From JBDTRY01 sp039931435 (lineage in GTDB: Bacteria > Acidobacteriota > Thermoanaerobaculia > Gp7-AA8), in assembly GCA_039931435.1 (NCBI GenBank), contig JBDTRY010000103.1, positions 1 to 12,229 of the forward strand: 12,229 bases of DNA, in the 5' to 3' direction. Numbering within the stretch: the stretch's first letter is position 1; each line of letters begins with the position of its first letter. Position numbers and translations under genes: made by a program. Below, one piece after another: positions 6,538 through 12,229 of this stretch. Under the pieces are notes generated by a model that did not search any database, was not told the DNA's origin, and saw only the letters and a program-made list of their open reading frames with translations.

Positions 6538-7863
6538 TCAGTCCTCTGTGTCATCGAGCCGGTCGTAGATCAGGGTCTTTCGCTCCGGCGGGTTGTCGGT
6601 GATGCGAATCGCCGCAAGATAGGCCGCTCGCAGTGCGGCGGGGTCTTTCGCTATCTTGCCCAGCGCGATTCGTGCGATCGCTTCGCCTGCCCTTGCCTCG
6701 TCGCCGGTCTTACGGTCGAAAAGGATCGACGCCGCGGGATCGACTTCGTCGTCCTGCTGGCGGCGTCCGATCCCGATCTCAACTCCCAGCATTCCCATGG
6801 CGTAGGCATCCATGGATGCGATGACGCCGCTACGCGGCGCTTGCACTTCAATCACCGTAGTGGGTATGGGGAGTCTGTCGGGATGGTGGAAGACATCAGG
6901 GTCCACTCCCTGCGCGGCGAACCATCGCATGGCCTGATCGAAGGCCCGACCCGATGCCAGGGAATCGTCCAGAGCCTCATTCGCACTCTCTCTGTCGAAA
7001 CGTCCGGACATCTCCAGGATCGCCGCCGCCTGCGCGCGAGTGAGTTCCCGTACATCGTCCGGACCTGCACCGCGGAGAACGTCGAGGGACTCGAGCACTT
7101 CGCTGACGTTGCCGCACGCGGTGCCGAGGGGCTGATCCATGTTGGTGATCATGGCCGAAACGCGGGTTCCGGAGTCTTTCGCTGCGGCGATGAGACTTCG
7201 GGCCAGGGCCCGGGCGTCGTCCAGAGTGCGCATGAAGGCGCCACTCCCGGCCTTGACGTCGAGGAGGAGCGCGCTCGGTCCCAGCGCCAGTTTCTTGGAC
7301 ATGATCGATGCAGTGATGAGAGGGATCGATTCGACCGTACCGGTGACATCGCGAAGGGCGTAGAGCTTGCGGTCGGCAGGGGCGATTCCCTCCGTCGAGG
7401 TGGCGATGACGCATCCGACGTCATCGATGCATTTCTCGAATTCCTGGCGTGAGAGGCGCGCGCGGAATCCGGGAATGCTCTCCAGTTTGTCCAGCGTGCC
7501 GCCGGTATGACCGAGGCCTCGTCCGGAAAGCATGCCGTTCTTCACTCCACATGAAGCAACCCACGGTGCCAGGACGATGGAGACCTTGTCCCCCACGCCG
7601 CCGGTGGAATGTTTGTCGGCAATGAAGTCGAAACGCGAGCGGAGGTTCCACTGCTCGCCGGACTCGATCATGACCGCGGTCAGCGCCCGCGTTTCCTCGG
7701 CACTCAGCCCCTGAATGGCGATGGCCATGAGCAGAGCGGACATCTGATAGTCGGGGATCCGGCCTGCCGTGAAGCCGTCGATGAATCCTGCGATCTCCTC
7801 CGGCGCCAGATCGTCCCCGCGGCGTTTGCGATTGAGGATGGCGTACGGGGAGAAGGTCTGCAT
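6538..7863 (-). CDS. deoA: thymidine / pyrimidine-nucleoside phosphorylase
   Basis: It cleaves thymidine (and possibly uridine or deoxyuridine) with phosphate to the free base and (deoxy)ribose-1-phosphate. DeoB at 1921-3111 would use that product next. The 441-aa product matches E. coli DeoA in length (440) and, as I recall the E. coli numbering, in residue positions: phosphate-site residues Lys84, His85, Ser86, Ser95, Ser113 and Thr123 (DKHSTGGVGDKVS and the signature SGRGLGHTGGTLDKLE), and base-site residues Arg171, Ser186 and Lys190. The C-terminal domain is complete. Sequence alone does not separate thymidine-specific DeoA from the broader Pdp type. No Shine-Dalgarno precedes ATG 7863, but TACAAT lies 11 nt upstream. 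The carbonic anhydrase gene follows after 14 nt. Confidence 0.95.
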   Translation of the reverse strand: MQTFSPYAILNRKRRGDDLAPEEIAGFIDGFTAGRIPDYQMSALLMAIAIQGLSAEETRALTAVMIESGEQWNLRSRFDFIADKHSTGGVGDKVSIVLAPWVASCGVKNGMLSGRGLGHTGGTLDKLESIPGFRARLSRQEFEKCIDDVGCVIATSTEGIAPADRKLYALRDVTGTVESIPLITASIMSKKLALGPSALLLDVKAGSGAFMRTLDDARALARSLIAAAKDSGTRVSAMITNMDQPLGTACGNVSEVLESLDVLRGAGPDDVRELTRAQAAAILEMSGRFDRESANEALDDSLASGRAFDQAMRWFAAQGVDPDVFHHPDRLPIPTTVIEVQAPRSGVIASMDAYAMGMLGVEIGIGRRQQDDEVDPAASILFDRKTGDEARAGEAIARIALGKIAKDPAALRAAYLAAIRITDNPPERKTLIYDRLDDTED

Positions 7864-7874
7864 GGGCGGAAGGG

Positions 7875-7880
7875 ATTGTA
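7875..7880 (-). promoter_or_regulatory. -10-like element upstream of deoA
   Basis: On the minus strand, TACAAT ends 11 nt before ATG 7863. The predicted start site would leave a leader of about 4-5 nt. No Shine-Dalgarno and no clear -35 are present. Confidence 0.5.
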
Positions 7881-7920
7881 TGTTTTTTTCGGGTGCGTGC
7901 TTGATCCGGGGGCAGGCTGC

Positions 7921-7961
7921 GCCGACGCCCGGCTACCCTCTTCGACGCCTCCGGCGTCGGC
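7921..7961 (-). repeat. alternative inverted repeats upstream of deoA
   Basis: GCCGACGCC (7921-7929) and GGCGTCGGC (7953-7961) are perfect 9-base complements. The second arm also pairs with the nearer CGACGCC (7943-7949; 7-bp stem, 3-nt loop). The two pairings exclude each other. The element lies upstream of the putative deoA -10, so it may be a dispersed repeat rather than an mRNA leader. Confidence 0.45.
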
Positions 7962-8038
7962 AGTGGGGAAGTTTGAAAAGACCATTCGCGCCACGGTTCC
8001 AACGAAACGCCCATCGTTCTTGCGGGGTCTGGGGAGCT

Positions 8039-8156
8039 TGTCATCCTTGAGGGAGCGCAGCGACCGAAGGATCTCTTCAACGAGAATCGTGTTCCTCATC
8101 GCGGATGGCGCCAGGGAAGGTGGAAGAGATCCTTCGCTCGACGCTTCAGGATGACA
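8039..8156. repeat. REP-like element in inverted orientation (two arms)
   Basis: The left arm 8039-8078 starts TGTCATCC and ends CGAAGGATCTCTTC. The right arm 8123-8156 starts GAAGAGATCCTTCG and ends GGATGACA, its reverse complement apart from a diverged, slightly longer centre in the left arm. A 44-nt spacer separates them. Transcribed, it would form a long hairpin. The GTCATCC ends match the single copies at both window edges. Confidence 0.75.
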
Positions 8157-8256
8157 CGCCGTGGTATTGATGTGATGTCACGGACACCGGCAGCCTGCGC
8201 CGCCCGCTTCGCTTGGCGATACCAGGCGTGGTAGTCGTTTCGCTCAAGGCGAAGAC

Positions 8257-8262
8257 TACAAT
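8257..8262 (+). promoter_or_regulatory. -10-like element, probable leaderless promoter of queC
   Basis: TACAAT ends 8 nt before ATG 8271, so transcription would start within about 2 nt of the start codon. The intervening CCAATCCC contains no Shine-Dalgarno. No good -35 is visible. Confidence 0.55.
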
Positions 8263-8270
8263 CCAATCCC

Positions 8271-9011
8271 ATGATTCCCGATGTGAGACTGCCGGAGCTT
8301 CCCGGCGACTCCTCTGCGGCGGTTGTGCTTCTGAGCGGGGGACTGGATTCAGCAACACTGGTGGCGCTGGCGCGTTCCACCGGCCGGGAAATTCATGCTC
8401 TTTCCTTCGACTACGGCCAGCGGCATGGAGTGGAGCTGGAGGCGGCACGGCGGGTGGCGCGGGCCAACGCCGTTTCCGATCATCGGATCGTGACGCTGGA
8501 TCTGCGGCAGTTCGGCGGGAGCGCACTCACCTCCGACATCGACGTACCCAGGGACCAGATGGGACTCGAGGGCATCCCCATTACCTATGTCCCGGCACGC
8601 AATTCCATTTTTCTGGCCATCGCCGTTGGATTCGCCGAGGTGCTGAAGGCCGCAGAAATCTGGATCGGGGTGAACGCCGTCGACTTCAGTGGCTATCCGG
8701 ACTGCCGTCCGGAATTCATCGAGGCTTTCCAGAAGGTCATTTTCACGGGTACTAAAACGGGCGTCGAGCACTCCCGTCCCCGGATCGTGGCCCCGTTGGC
8801 TGAACTCTCGAAGCAGGAAATCATCCGTCTGGGGCTGTCGCTCTCGGTCGATTATTCGGGTACCCACTCCTGCTACGATCCTGACGAGAGCGGGGGAGCG
8901 TGCGGGCATTGCGATTCCTGTATCCTCCGTCGACGAGGGTTCATGGAGGCAGGTGTTCCTGATCCGACACGTTACGCCGTGACTGTCACCAGCCCAAAAC
9001 CGGCGCCCTGA
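8271..9011 (+). CDS. queC: 7-cyano-7-deazaguanine synthase
   Basis: QueC converts 7-carboxy-7-deazaguanine to preQ0 using ATP and ammonia, in the cytoplasmic route to queuosine and other 7-deazaguanine modifications. The 246-aa product has the PP-loop SGGLDS (residues 22-27), FDYGQRHGVELEAA (46-59), VPARNSIFLAIA (107-118) and a complete C-terminal zinc site of four cysteines (Cys201, 211, 214 and 217) in SCYDPDESGGACGHCDSC. The length is slightly above typical because of a roughly 14-residue N-terminal extension. ATG 8271 is taken because TACAAT lies 8 nt before it; Met97 would remove the PP-loop. No queD, queE or queF is adjacent, so the rest of the pathway must be elsewhere. The epimerase gene follows after 17 nt. 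Confidence 0.96.
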   Translation: MIPDVRLPELPGDSSAAVVLLSGGLDSATLVALARSTGREIHALSFDYGQRHGVELEAARRVARANAVSDHRIVTLDLRQFGGSALTSDIDVPRDQMGLEGIPITYVPARNSIFLAIAVGFAEVLKAAEIWIGVNAVDFSGYPDCRPEFIEAFQKVIFTGTKTGVEHSRPRIVAPLAELSKQEIIRLGLSLSVDYSGTHSCYDPDESGGACGHCDSCILRRRGFMEAGVPDPTRYAVTVTSPKPAP

Positions 9012-9013
9012 AT

Positions 9014-9019
9014 TATGAT
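9014..9019 (+). promoter_or_regulatory. -10-like element upstream of the epimerase gene
   Basis: TATGAT lies 9 nt before ATG 9029, in the short gap after queC. A GGAG at 9021-9024 is only 4 nt from the ATG, tight for a ribosome site. Either an internal, nearly leaderless promoter or simple read-through from queC is possible. Confidence 0.45.
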
Positions 9020-9028
9020 CGGAGCGCC

Positions 9029-9454
9029 ATGAAATCCTCCGACCCCGGGGCACCGCGACTGGACCATATCGGAATCGCCGTGCGTTCACTCGAAGCAGCC
9101 CGCATCTACCGCGACCTCGGGCTCTCCGTGAGCGACGCGCAGACCGTGGACTCCCAGGGTGTGCGCACGGCGTTCCTCTCGGTCGGTGACGCGGACCTGG
9201 AACTGCTCGAGCCGCTGTCGCCCGACTCTCCCGTGGGACGCTTCATCGAGAAACGAGGAGAGGGGATTCATCACCTCTGCTTCCGCGTAACCCGGATCGA
9301 GGACCATCTGGCCAGGCTGGAGGCTCTCGGATACCGGCTCATCAACAGGCAGCCCGTTCCTGGTGCGCACGGAACCCGGGTAGCATTCCTGCATCCCAGT
9401 GCTGGCAACGGCGTGCTCATCGAGCTCAGCGAGTCGCCAGGTGACGAGAAATGA
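9029..9454 (+). CDS. mce: methylmalonyl-CoA epimerase
   Basis: The enzyme interconverts (R)- and (S)-methylmalonyl-CoA, linking propionyl-CoA carboxylation to methylmalonyl-CoA mutase and succinyl-CoA. The 141-aa product is a two-repeat VOC-fold protein of normal length. Visible motifs are LDHIGIAVRSLEAA (His13), ADLELLEPL (Glu58/Glu61), GEGIHHLCFRV (His81/82) and GVLIELSE (Glu132), consistent with the His/Gln-or-Glu/His/Glu metal site of the family. The spaced SPVGRFIEKRGEGIHH block is typical of epimerases rather than of glyoxalase I, which makes this name preferable. No mutase or carboxylase gene is present here. The gene overlaps the next by ATGA (9451-9454), which implies coupled translation. 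Confidence 0.93.
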   Translation: MKSSDPGAPRLDHIGIAVRSLEAARIYRDLGLSVSDAQTVDSQGVRTAFLSVGDADLELLEPLSPDSPVGRFIEKRGEGIHHLCFRVTRIEDHLARLEALGYRLINRQPVPGAHGTRVAFLHPSAGNGVLIELSESPGDEK

Positions 9455-9780
9455 TCGAAGGAATTCCGGACTCCTCTCTGGTCATTGTCAATCTGGTCAA
9501 CCCGAAGGAAAAGTTCTGGGGGGCCCTGCGCTCGCTCACTCCCGTCGGCCTGACCATTCTGGCGATCAATCTGGACAGCTTCGAAGACTGGGTGCGACAG
9601 CTCACGAGAGAGGAAGAGCAGAATCTCGACCTGGTCACCATGTTCGTGCCGTTGTTCCGGGTGGAACGGATCTTTCTGGACGAGCCGGTGGGCGCGGTCA
9701 GTTCTTACTCGCAGCGCTTCGAGGCCATTGTCGGCGTCCGCCCGGAGAAGTATCTCGGTCTGGCCGGTCCCGACGCTTGA
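9451..9780 (+). CDS. conserved-looking 109-aa protein of unknown function
   Basis: The product starts MIEGIPDSSLVIVNLVNPKE. It has no signal peptide and no membrane segment, so it is probably cytoplasmic. The first half looks like alternating short beta strands (SLVIVNLV, KFWGALRSL, VGLTILAINL), followed by DSFEDWVRQLTREEEQNLDLVTMFVPLFRVERIFLDE split over a helix and a strand, with VRPEKYLGL near the end. This might be a small beta-barrel, but I do not recognise the family. Its ATG overlaps the mce stop (ATGA); AGGTG about 8 nt upstream is a weak ribosome site. The overlap and good coding character support a real gene that needs epimerase translation. Confidence 0.8.
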   Translation: MIEGIPDSSLVIVNLVNPKEKFWGALRSLTPVGLTILAINLDSFEDWVRQLTREEEQNLDLVTMFVPLFRVERIFLDEPVGAVSSYSQRFEAIVGVRPEKYLGLAGPDA

Positions 9781-9833
9781 AGGGCAGCATTCGTATTCCT
9801 GAAGTCAGATTCCGAACGGAGAGGCGTGAATTC

Positions 9834-10397
9834 ATGAGACGAGTTTCGAAACTTTCGTTGTTCCTGCTCCTGGCGCTGTCCGCGGCTTGTGGCAAGGAAG
9901 AAGTCAAACCGCTGTCGCAGTACGAGTCTGCGAACGTCCAGGCTCGGGCATTCAACTTTCAGGTTTATCCGGGGGCAAAATTTCAGGAGAATCAGACCGA
10001 TATCCTCCGCCGTGCCCACTTCGTCCTGCAGCCAGCGGCTACAGAAGCACCACCCATGGCTGTGTACGTGACGGCGGACCCCGTGGAGAAGGTTGCAGCG
10101 TTCTACGCCGACAAGTACGGCTACAAGATTGCCGACAATCTTTCAAACGATTTCAGCGCGGCAAAACCACAGGCCTATTTTCTGACCGGGGATATCGGCA
10201 AGGATGCGGAAGCCATCAAACCGGTTGCGGACAAGCTCAACCTGAAACTCGATCCAGCGAAAGCGAAAGGCGAATACCGCGGTGCCTTCTTTGCGCCTCA
10301 GGCCAGCCTGCCCCGCGTCAGTCTGCAGCGGCCCTACCTCGATCTCCACAGCGGCGACGTCATAGACAAGACTCTCATCGTGATGGTCAGAGAGTAA
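9834..10397 (+). CDS. lipoprotein with YPGAK…VAAFY domain (second copy)
   Basis: The 187-aa product begins MRRVSKLSLFLLLALSAACG. This is a signal peptide with lipobox-like LSAAC, so Cys19 is the likely lipidated residue. FQVYPGAKFQ (42-51) is followed by ADPVEKVAAFYADKYGYKI (81-99), the same pair of motifs as in the lipoprotein at 3204-3671, although the spacing is 42 rather than 34 residues. A C-terminal region (about 105-187) not found in the other copy contains ten or so lysines and ends in VIDKTLIVMVRE. The function is unknown. ATG 9834 is chosen over upstream possibilities because GGAGAGG (9818-9824) lies 9 nt before it and the signal peptide starts there. It follows the 109-aa gene by 53 nt and is probably in the same operon. 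Confidence 0.85.
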   Translation: MRRVSKLSLFLLLALSAACGKEEVKPLSQYESANVQARAFNFQVYPGAKFQENQTDILRRAHFVLQPAATEAPPMAVYVTADPVEKVAAFYADKYGYKIADNLSNDFSAAKPQAYFLTGDIGKDAEAIKPVADKLNLKLDPAKAKGEYRGAFFAPQASLPRVSLQRPYLDLHSGDVIDKTLIVMVRE

Positions 10398-10414
10398 TGT
10401 GGTGGTTGCAGCGG

Positions 10415-10433
10415 GGAGGCCAACTGGGCCTCC
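10415..10433 (+). other. intercistronic stem-loop
   Basis: GGAGGCC (10415-10421) pairs with GGCCTCC (10427-10433) around a 5-nt loop, in the 54-nt gap between the lipoprotein stop and the membrane-protein start. No T-tract follows. It may limit read-through, protect the upstream mRNA, or hide the only G-rich ribosome-site-like sequence (GGGGAGG). Confidence 0.45.
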
Positions 10434-10451
10434 GGAATCGGCAGCCACACC

Positions 10452-12086
10452 ATGTCAGTCGACGATCTTCGTGACGAACTGAAGCGGCTGGGCTACCTCT
10501 CGCATGGCATCGAGCGGTGGTTCGCCCTCGATCCATGGAAGAGCCGCACCTTCTGGAGCGAGCTTCTGGTCGTGGCAGCGAAGGGGGCGGCTCTCAGCGC
10601 CGTGTTCGCCGCGCTGCCCGTTCTGGTGATCATGGTTCTGCGGAATCGTCCGCTCGGTGCCATGGAGGTGGCGCTGCTCGCCGTCATTTACATCGCCGGC
10701 AGTTTCGCGGCCGTCTTCGGACTGGTGCTGATGGCAGCGCTGGTGATCAAGCTCAGGCCTTCGCTACCCATTCGCTCTCCACGAGGGCTAGCCCTGTTCG
10801 CCATGCTCGTCAGCGGAGTGATGATCGCAGCGGAAGGAGCGTGGTGGTCGGGATTCCGCGATCGCTCATCCGTTCTGGAGATCGTCGCGGCAGTAACGCT
10901 TTTTGTCGTTGCCTTCGTGGTGATGTCCCTCATTTTCGCCGCGGCACTCCTGTCCTTTTCCATTCACGAGACTCACGAGATTCCGTCGATACGAAGACGG
11001 TCCGTGCGCGTGCCGTTGATCGCGGCCAGCGCCTTGATTCTGGCAGGCCTGTTTGTCGTCCCGTTCGTCAGCGCCGATGGCCGCGAGGAGCAGGCGGTTC
11101 CCGAACAGGTGGTCGTTGTGCCCAGGACCGGACGTCTGGCCCTGGTGGCGGTGGATGGACTGAGTGGCGAGCTGTTCTCGGCGCGCCCGCAGCTTCGTTC
11201 AGCCTTCGCCGTCGTCAGTCCGCTCGAGCCGTTCCTGTACCGCTCCTCGCCGGAAGTGTGGGCCACTGTGGGAACGGGCACCGGACCGGCTGAACATCGC
11301 GTACATGCGGTCGACGGAATCGTGCTGGCCGGAAGTTCCCATCTCGTGCAGACAATTTCCGATCGCGATTTTCTTCTGCGGAGGTTCGCGCCGGCCCTGC
11401 ATCTGGCGAGCGCGCAGCCGTTGCCGCCGACCGTACGGCGGCGCGCCTACGTCTGGGAGATCCTTGCCGCACGGGGGATTCCTTCGCAGGCGGTGAACTG
11501 GTGGACGAGCGGATCGTCGGAGATCGCGCTGACCACCGCTACCCAGGAGGAGATTTTTGGCGCTGCAGCATTGGAACGGTCGCCGGGACCGGTGCAGACG
11601 GCGCAGCGCATCGACGCCATCGCCCTGACACGATTCCTTCGCCTCATCAGCGCGGAACCTCGATTCACGACGGTCTATCTCCCGGCACTGGACATCGTTC
11701 TCAACCGCGTTCCGAGCGACTCCGCCACACAGCTCACGGCTTCGATGCAGGAGATGGAGAGACTGGCCACGATCGTCGGAGAACTTCGAACCCGCGGGTA
11801 CGAGATCATGCTCGTCGGTGTCCCCGGTCCAGGGCAGCGGGGAACCGGGGTCCTGGCCACGACATTCGCCCTCGCTACCGCACCCGTCCGGCTGGTGGAT
11901 GTCGCTCCGACAATGCTCGCCTTCTTCGGATTTCCTGCCTCCGACGAAATGGCCGGACGATCCCTGCTGCGCGGCTCCACGCAGCCTCGAATTCCCTCGT
12001 ACGGCCCACGGGGAACCGCGGTCACCACCGGGCACGTCGACGAGGAGTATTACGAAACGCTGCGCTCGCTCGGATATATCCGCTGA
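10452..12086 (+). CDS. membrane-anchored alkaline phosphatase-superfamily protein, type I phosphodiesterase-like, probably inactive
   Basis: The 544-aa product has a short cytoplasmic N-terminus (LRDELKRLGYLSHGIERWF), about five transmembrane helices (about 41-64, 70-98, 112-130, 141-170, 187-206) and a large C-terminal domain. That domain has phosphodiesterase landmarks: LVAVDGLSGELF (Asp235), SSPEVWATVGTGTGPAEH (266-282), VWEILAARGIPSQAVNWW (334-351), VYLPALD (Asp414), LVDVAPTMLAFFGFP (481-495) and the LRSLGYI tail. However, the usual D-x3-H has Asn418 in place of His, the SDHG metal motif is replaced by GVPG (456-459), and the following His is missing. Catalysis is therefore doubtful. It may be a sensor or scaffold, or substrate-binding only. 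ATG 10452 is the only start candidate after the upstream in-frame stop at 10395; no good ribosome site is visible. It is probably the last gene of the operon. Confidence 0.82.
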   Translation: MSVDDLRDELKRLGYLSHGIERWFALDPWKSRTFWSELLVVAAKGAALSAVFAALPVLVIMVLRNRPLGAMEVALLAVIYIAGSFAAVFGLVLMAALVIKLRPSLPIRSPRGLALFAMLVSGVMIAAEGAWWSGFRDRSSVLEIVAAVTLFVVAFVVMSLIFAAALLSFSIHETHEIPSIRRRSVRVPLIAASALILAGLFVVPFVSADGREEQAVPEQVVVVPRTGRLALVAVDGLSGELFSARPQLRSAFAVVSPLEPFLYRSSPEVWATVGTGTGPAEHRVHAVDGIVLAGSSHLVQTISDRDFLLRRFAPALHLASAQPLPPTVRRRAYVWEILAARGIPSQAVNWWTSGSSEIALTTATQEEIFGAAALERSPGPVQTAQRIDAIALTRFLRLISAEPRFTTVYLPALDIVLNRVPSDSATQLTASMQEMERLATIVGELRTRGYEIMLVGVPGPGQRGTGVLATTFALATAPVRLVDVAPTMLAFFGFPASDEMAGRSLLRGSTQPRIPSYGPRGTAVTTGHVDEEYYETLRSLGYIR

Positions 12087-12130
12087 GTATGAGGGCACAG
12101 CGCAGGCGCTGACCAGGGTGAAGAAACTCT

Positions 12131-12146
12131 GCATGAATTTTCATGC
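12131..12146 (+). terminator. weak stem-loop after the last gene
   Basis: GCATGA (12131-12136) and TCATGC (12141-12146) form a 6-bp stem with loop ATTT, 45 nt past the stop codon. No U-tract follows, so a role as terminator is only possible. Apart from this and the repeat at 12163, the last 143 bases show nothing. Confidence 0.25.
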
Positions 12147-12162
12147 GCGAGCGCAGCAAATT

Positions 12163-12180
12163 TGTCATCCCGAGCGAGAG
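12163..12180. repeat. dispersed intergenic repeat, copy at right edge
   Basis: TGTCATCCCGAGCGAGAG matches the family seen at 8039-8156. Its last 17 bases are the exact reverse complement of 38-54. The following sequence (to about 12210, with AGGGGAACCTC) may be the degraded remainder of the unit. Confidence 0.6.
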
Positions 12181-12229
12181 GCTGTGTCAAAACCAGGGGA
12201 ACCTCAGAGAAGCACGAACTCGTAGGGCC

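Larger units (their letters stand above)
7864..8270. other. divergent intergenic region between deoA and queC
   Basis: This 407-base stretch has no credible gene. It holds, from left to right, a -10-like element for deoA (7875-7880), alternative hairpins (7921-7961), an inverted REP-like element (8039-8156) and a -10-like element for queC (8257-8262). ORFs running out of the repeat have no ribosome sites and mostly overlap deoA in the wrong frame. Confidence 0.6.

Noticed and set aside
7704..8099. 131-codon minus-strand ORF starting inside the inverted repeat
   Set aside because: It has no ribosome site, runs out of a repeat and overlaps deoA in the wrong frame. It is a by-product of the repeat sequence.
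9399..9833. Long upstream extension of the second lipoprotein
   Set aside because: The extension overlaps mce and the 109-aa gene in another frame and would bury the signal peptide. The start at 9834 has a ribosome site.
10452..12086. Active sulfatase or lipid-phosphoethanolamine transferase
   Set aside because: The membrane-plus-hydrolase layout is similar, but the sulfatase C-x-P-x-R motif and the metal-binding DH motif are both absent.

Overview
The window looks like bacterial chromosome, GC-rich (about 60 %). My best guess is a member of Acidobacteriota, possibly Thermoanaerobaculia-like. This rests on the mix of a CarD/CdnL RNA-polymerase regulator, methylmalonyl-CoA epimerase, small unannotated lipoproteins, an alkaline-phosphatase-superfamily membrane protein whose C-terminus reads LRSLGYI, and dispersed TGTCATCC…GAGCG intergenic repeats. 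It is an inference; no rRNA or other phylogenetic marker is present. There are no tRNAs, CRISPR arrays, transposases or phage genes.

Layout. (1) 121-3111, minus strand: deoB (phosphopentomutase) overlaps a secreted protein of unknown function by ATGA. Downstream of these is carD, with its own well-formed promoter, a TTG start and a hairpin terminator. (2) 3204-5738, plus strand: a small lipoprotein, then a large secreted seven-bladed beta-propeller protein with two duplicated C-terminal modules and an IPTL-CTERM-like sorting tail. (3) 5873-7863, minus strand: thymidine/pyrimidine-nucleoside phosphorylase followed by a beta-carbonic anhydrase, probably one transcript, converging on the propeller gene across strong hairpins. 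(4) 7864-8270: a divergent intergenic region with an inverted REP-like element and an alternative hairpin. (5) 8271-12086, plus strand: queC, methylmalonyl-CoA epimerase, an overlapping 109-aa protein of unknown function, a second small lipoprotein, and a five-helix membrane protein whose phosphodiesterase domain lacks most of its metal ligands.

Function. The two deo enzymes act in sequence: the phosphorylase releases deoxyribose-1-phosphate from thymidine, and DeoB isomerises it to deoxyribose-5-phosphate. They sit in separate transcription units about 3.4 kb apart, and no deoC aldolase is visible. QueC belongs to 7-deazaguanine (queuosine precursor) synthesis, and the epimerase to propionyl-CoA/methylmalonyl-CoA metabolism. 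Neither has pathway partners here, so this is mostly a housekeeping region with several unexplained envelope proteins.

The most interesting signals are: a -10-like hexamer 6-11 nt before several start codons that lack a Shine-Dalgarno, suggesting leaderless mRNAs; a streptogramin-lyase-like propeller with no histidine; a probable pseudo-phosphodiesterase membrane protein; and two lipoproteins sharing an uncharacterised YPGAK…VAAFY domain. I did not find a defence system or a biosynthetic cluster.
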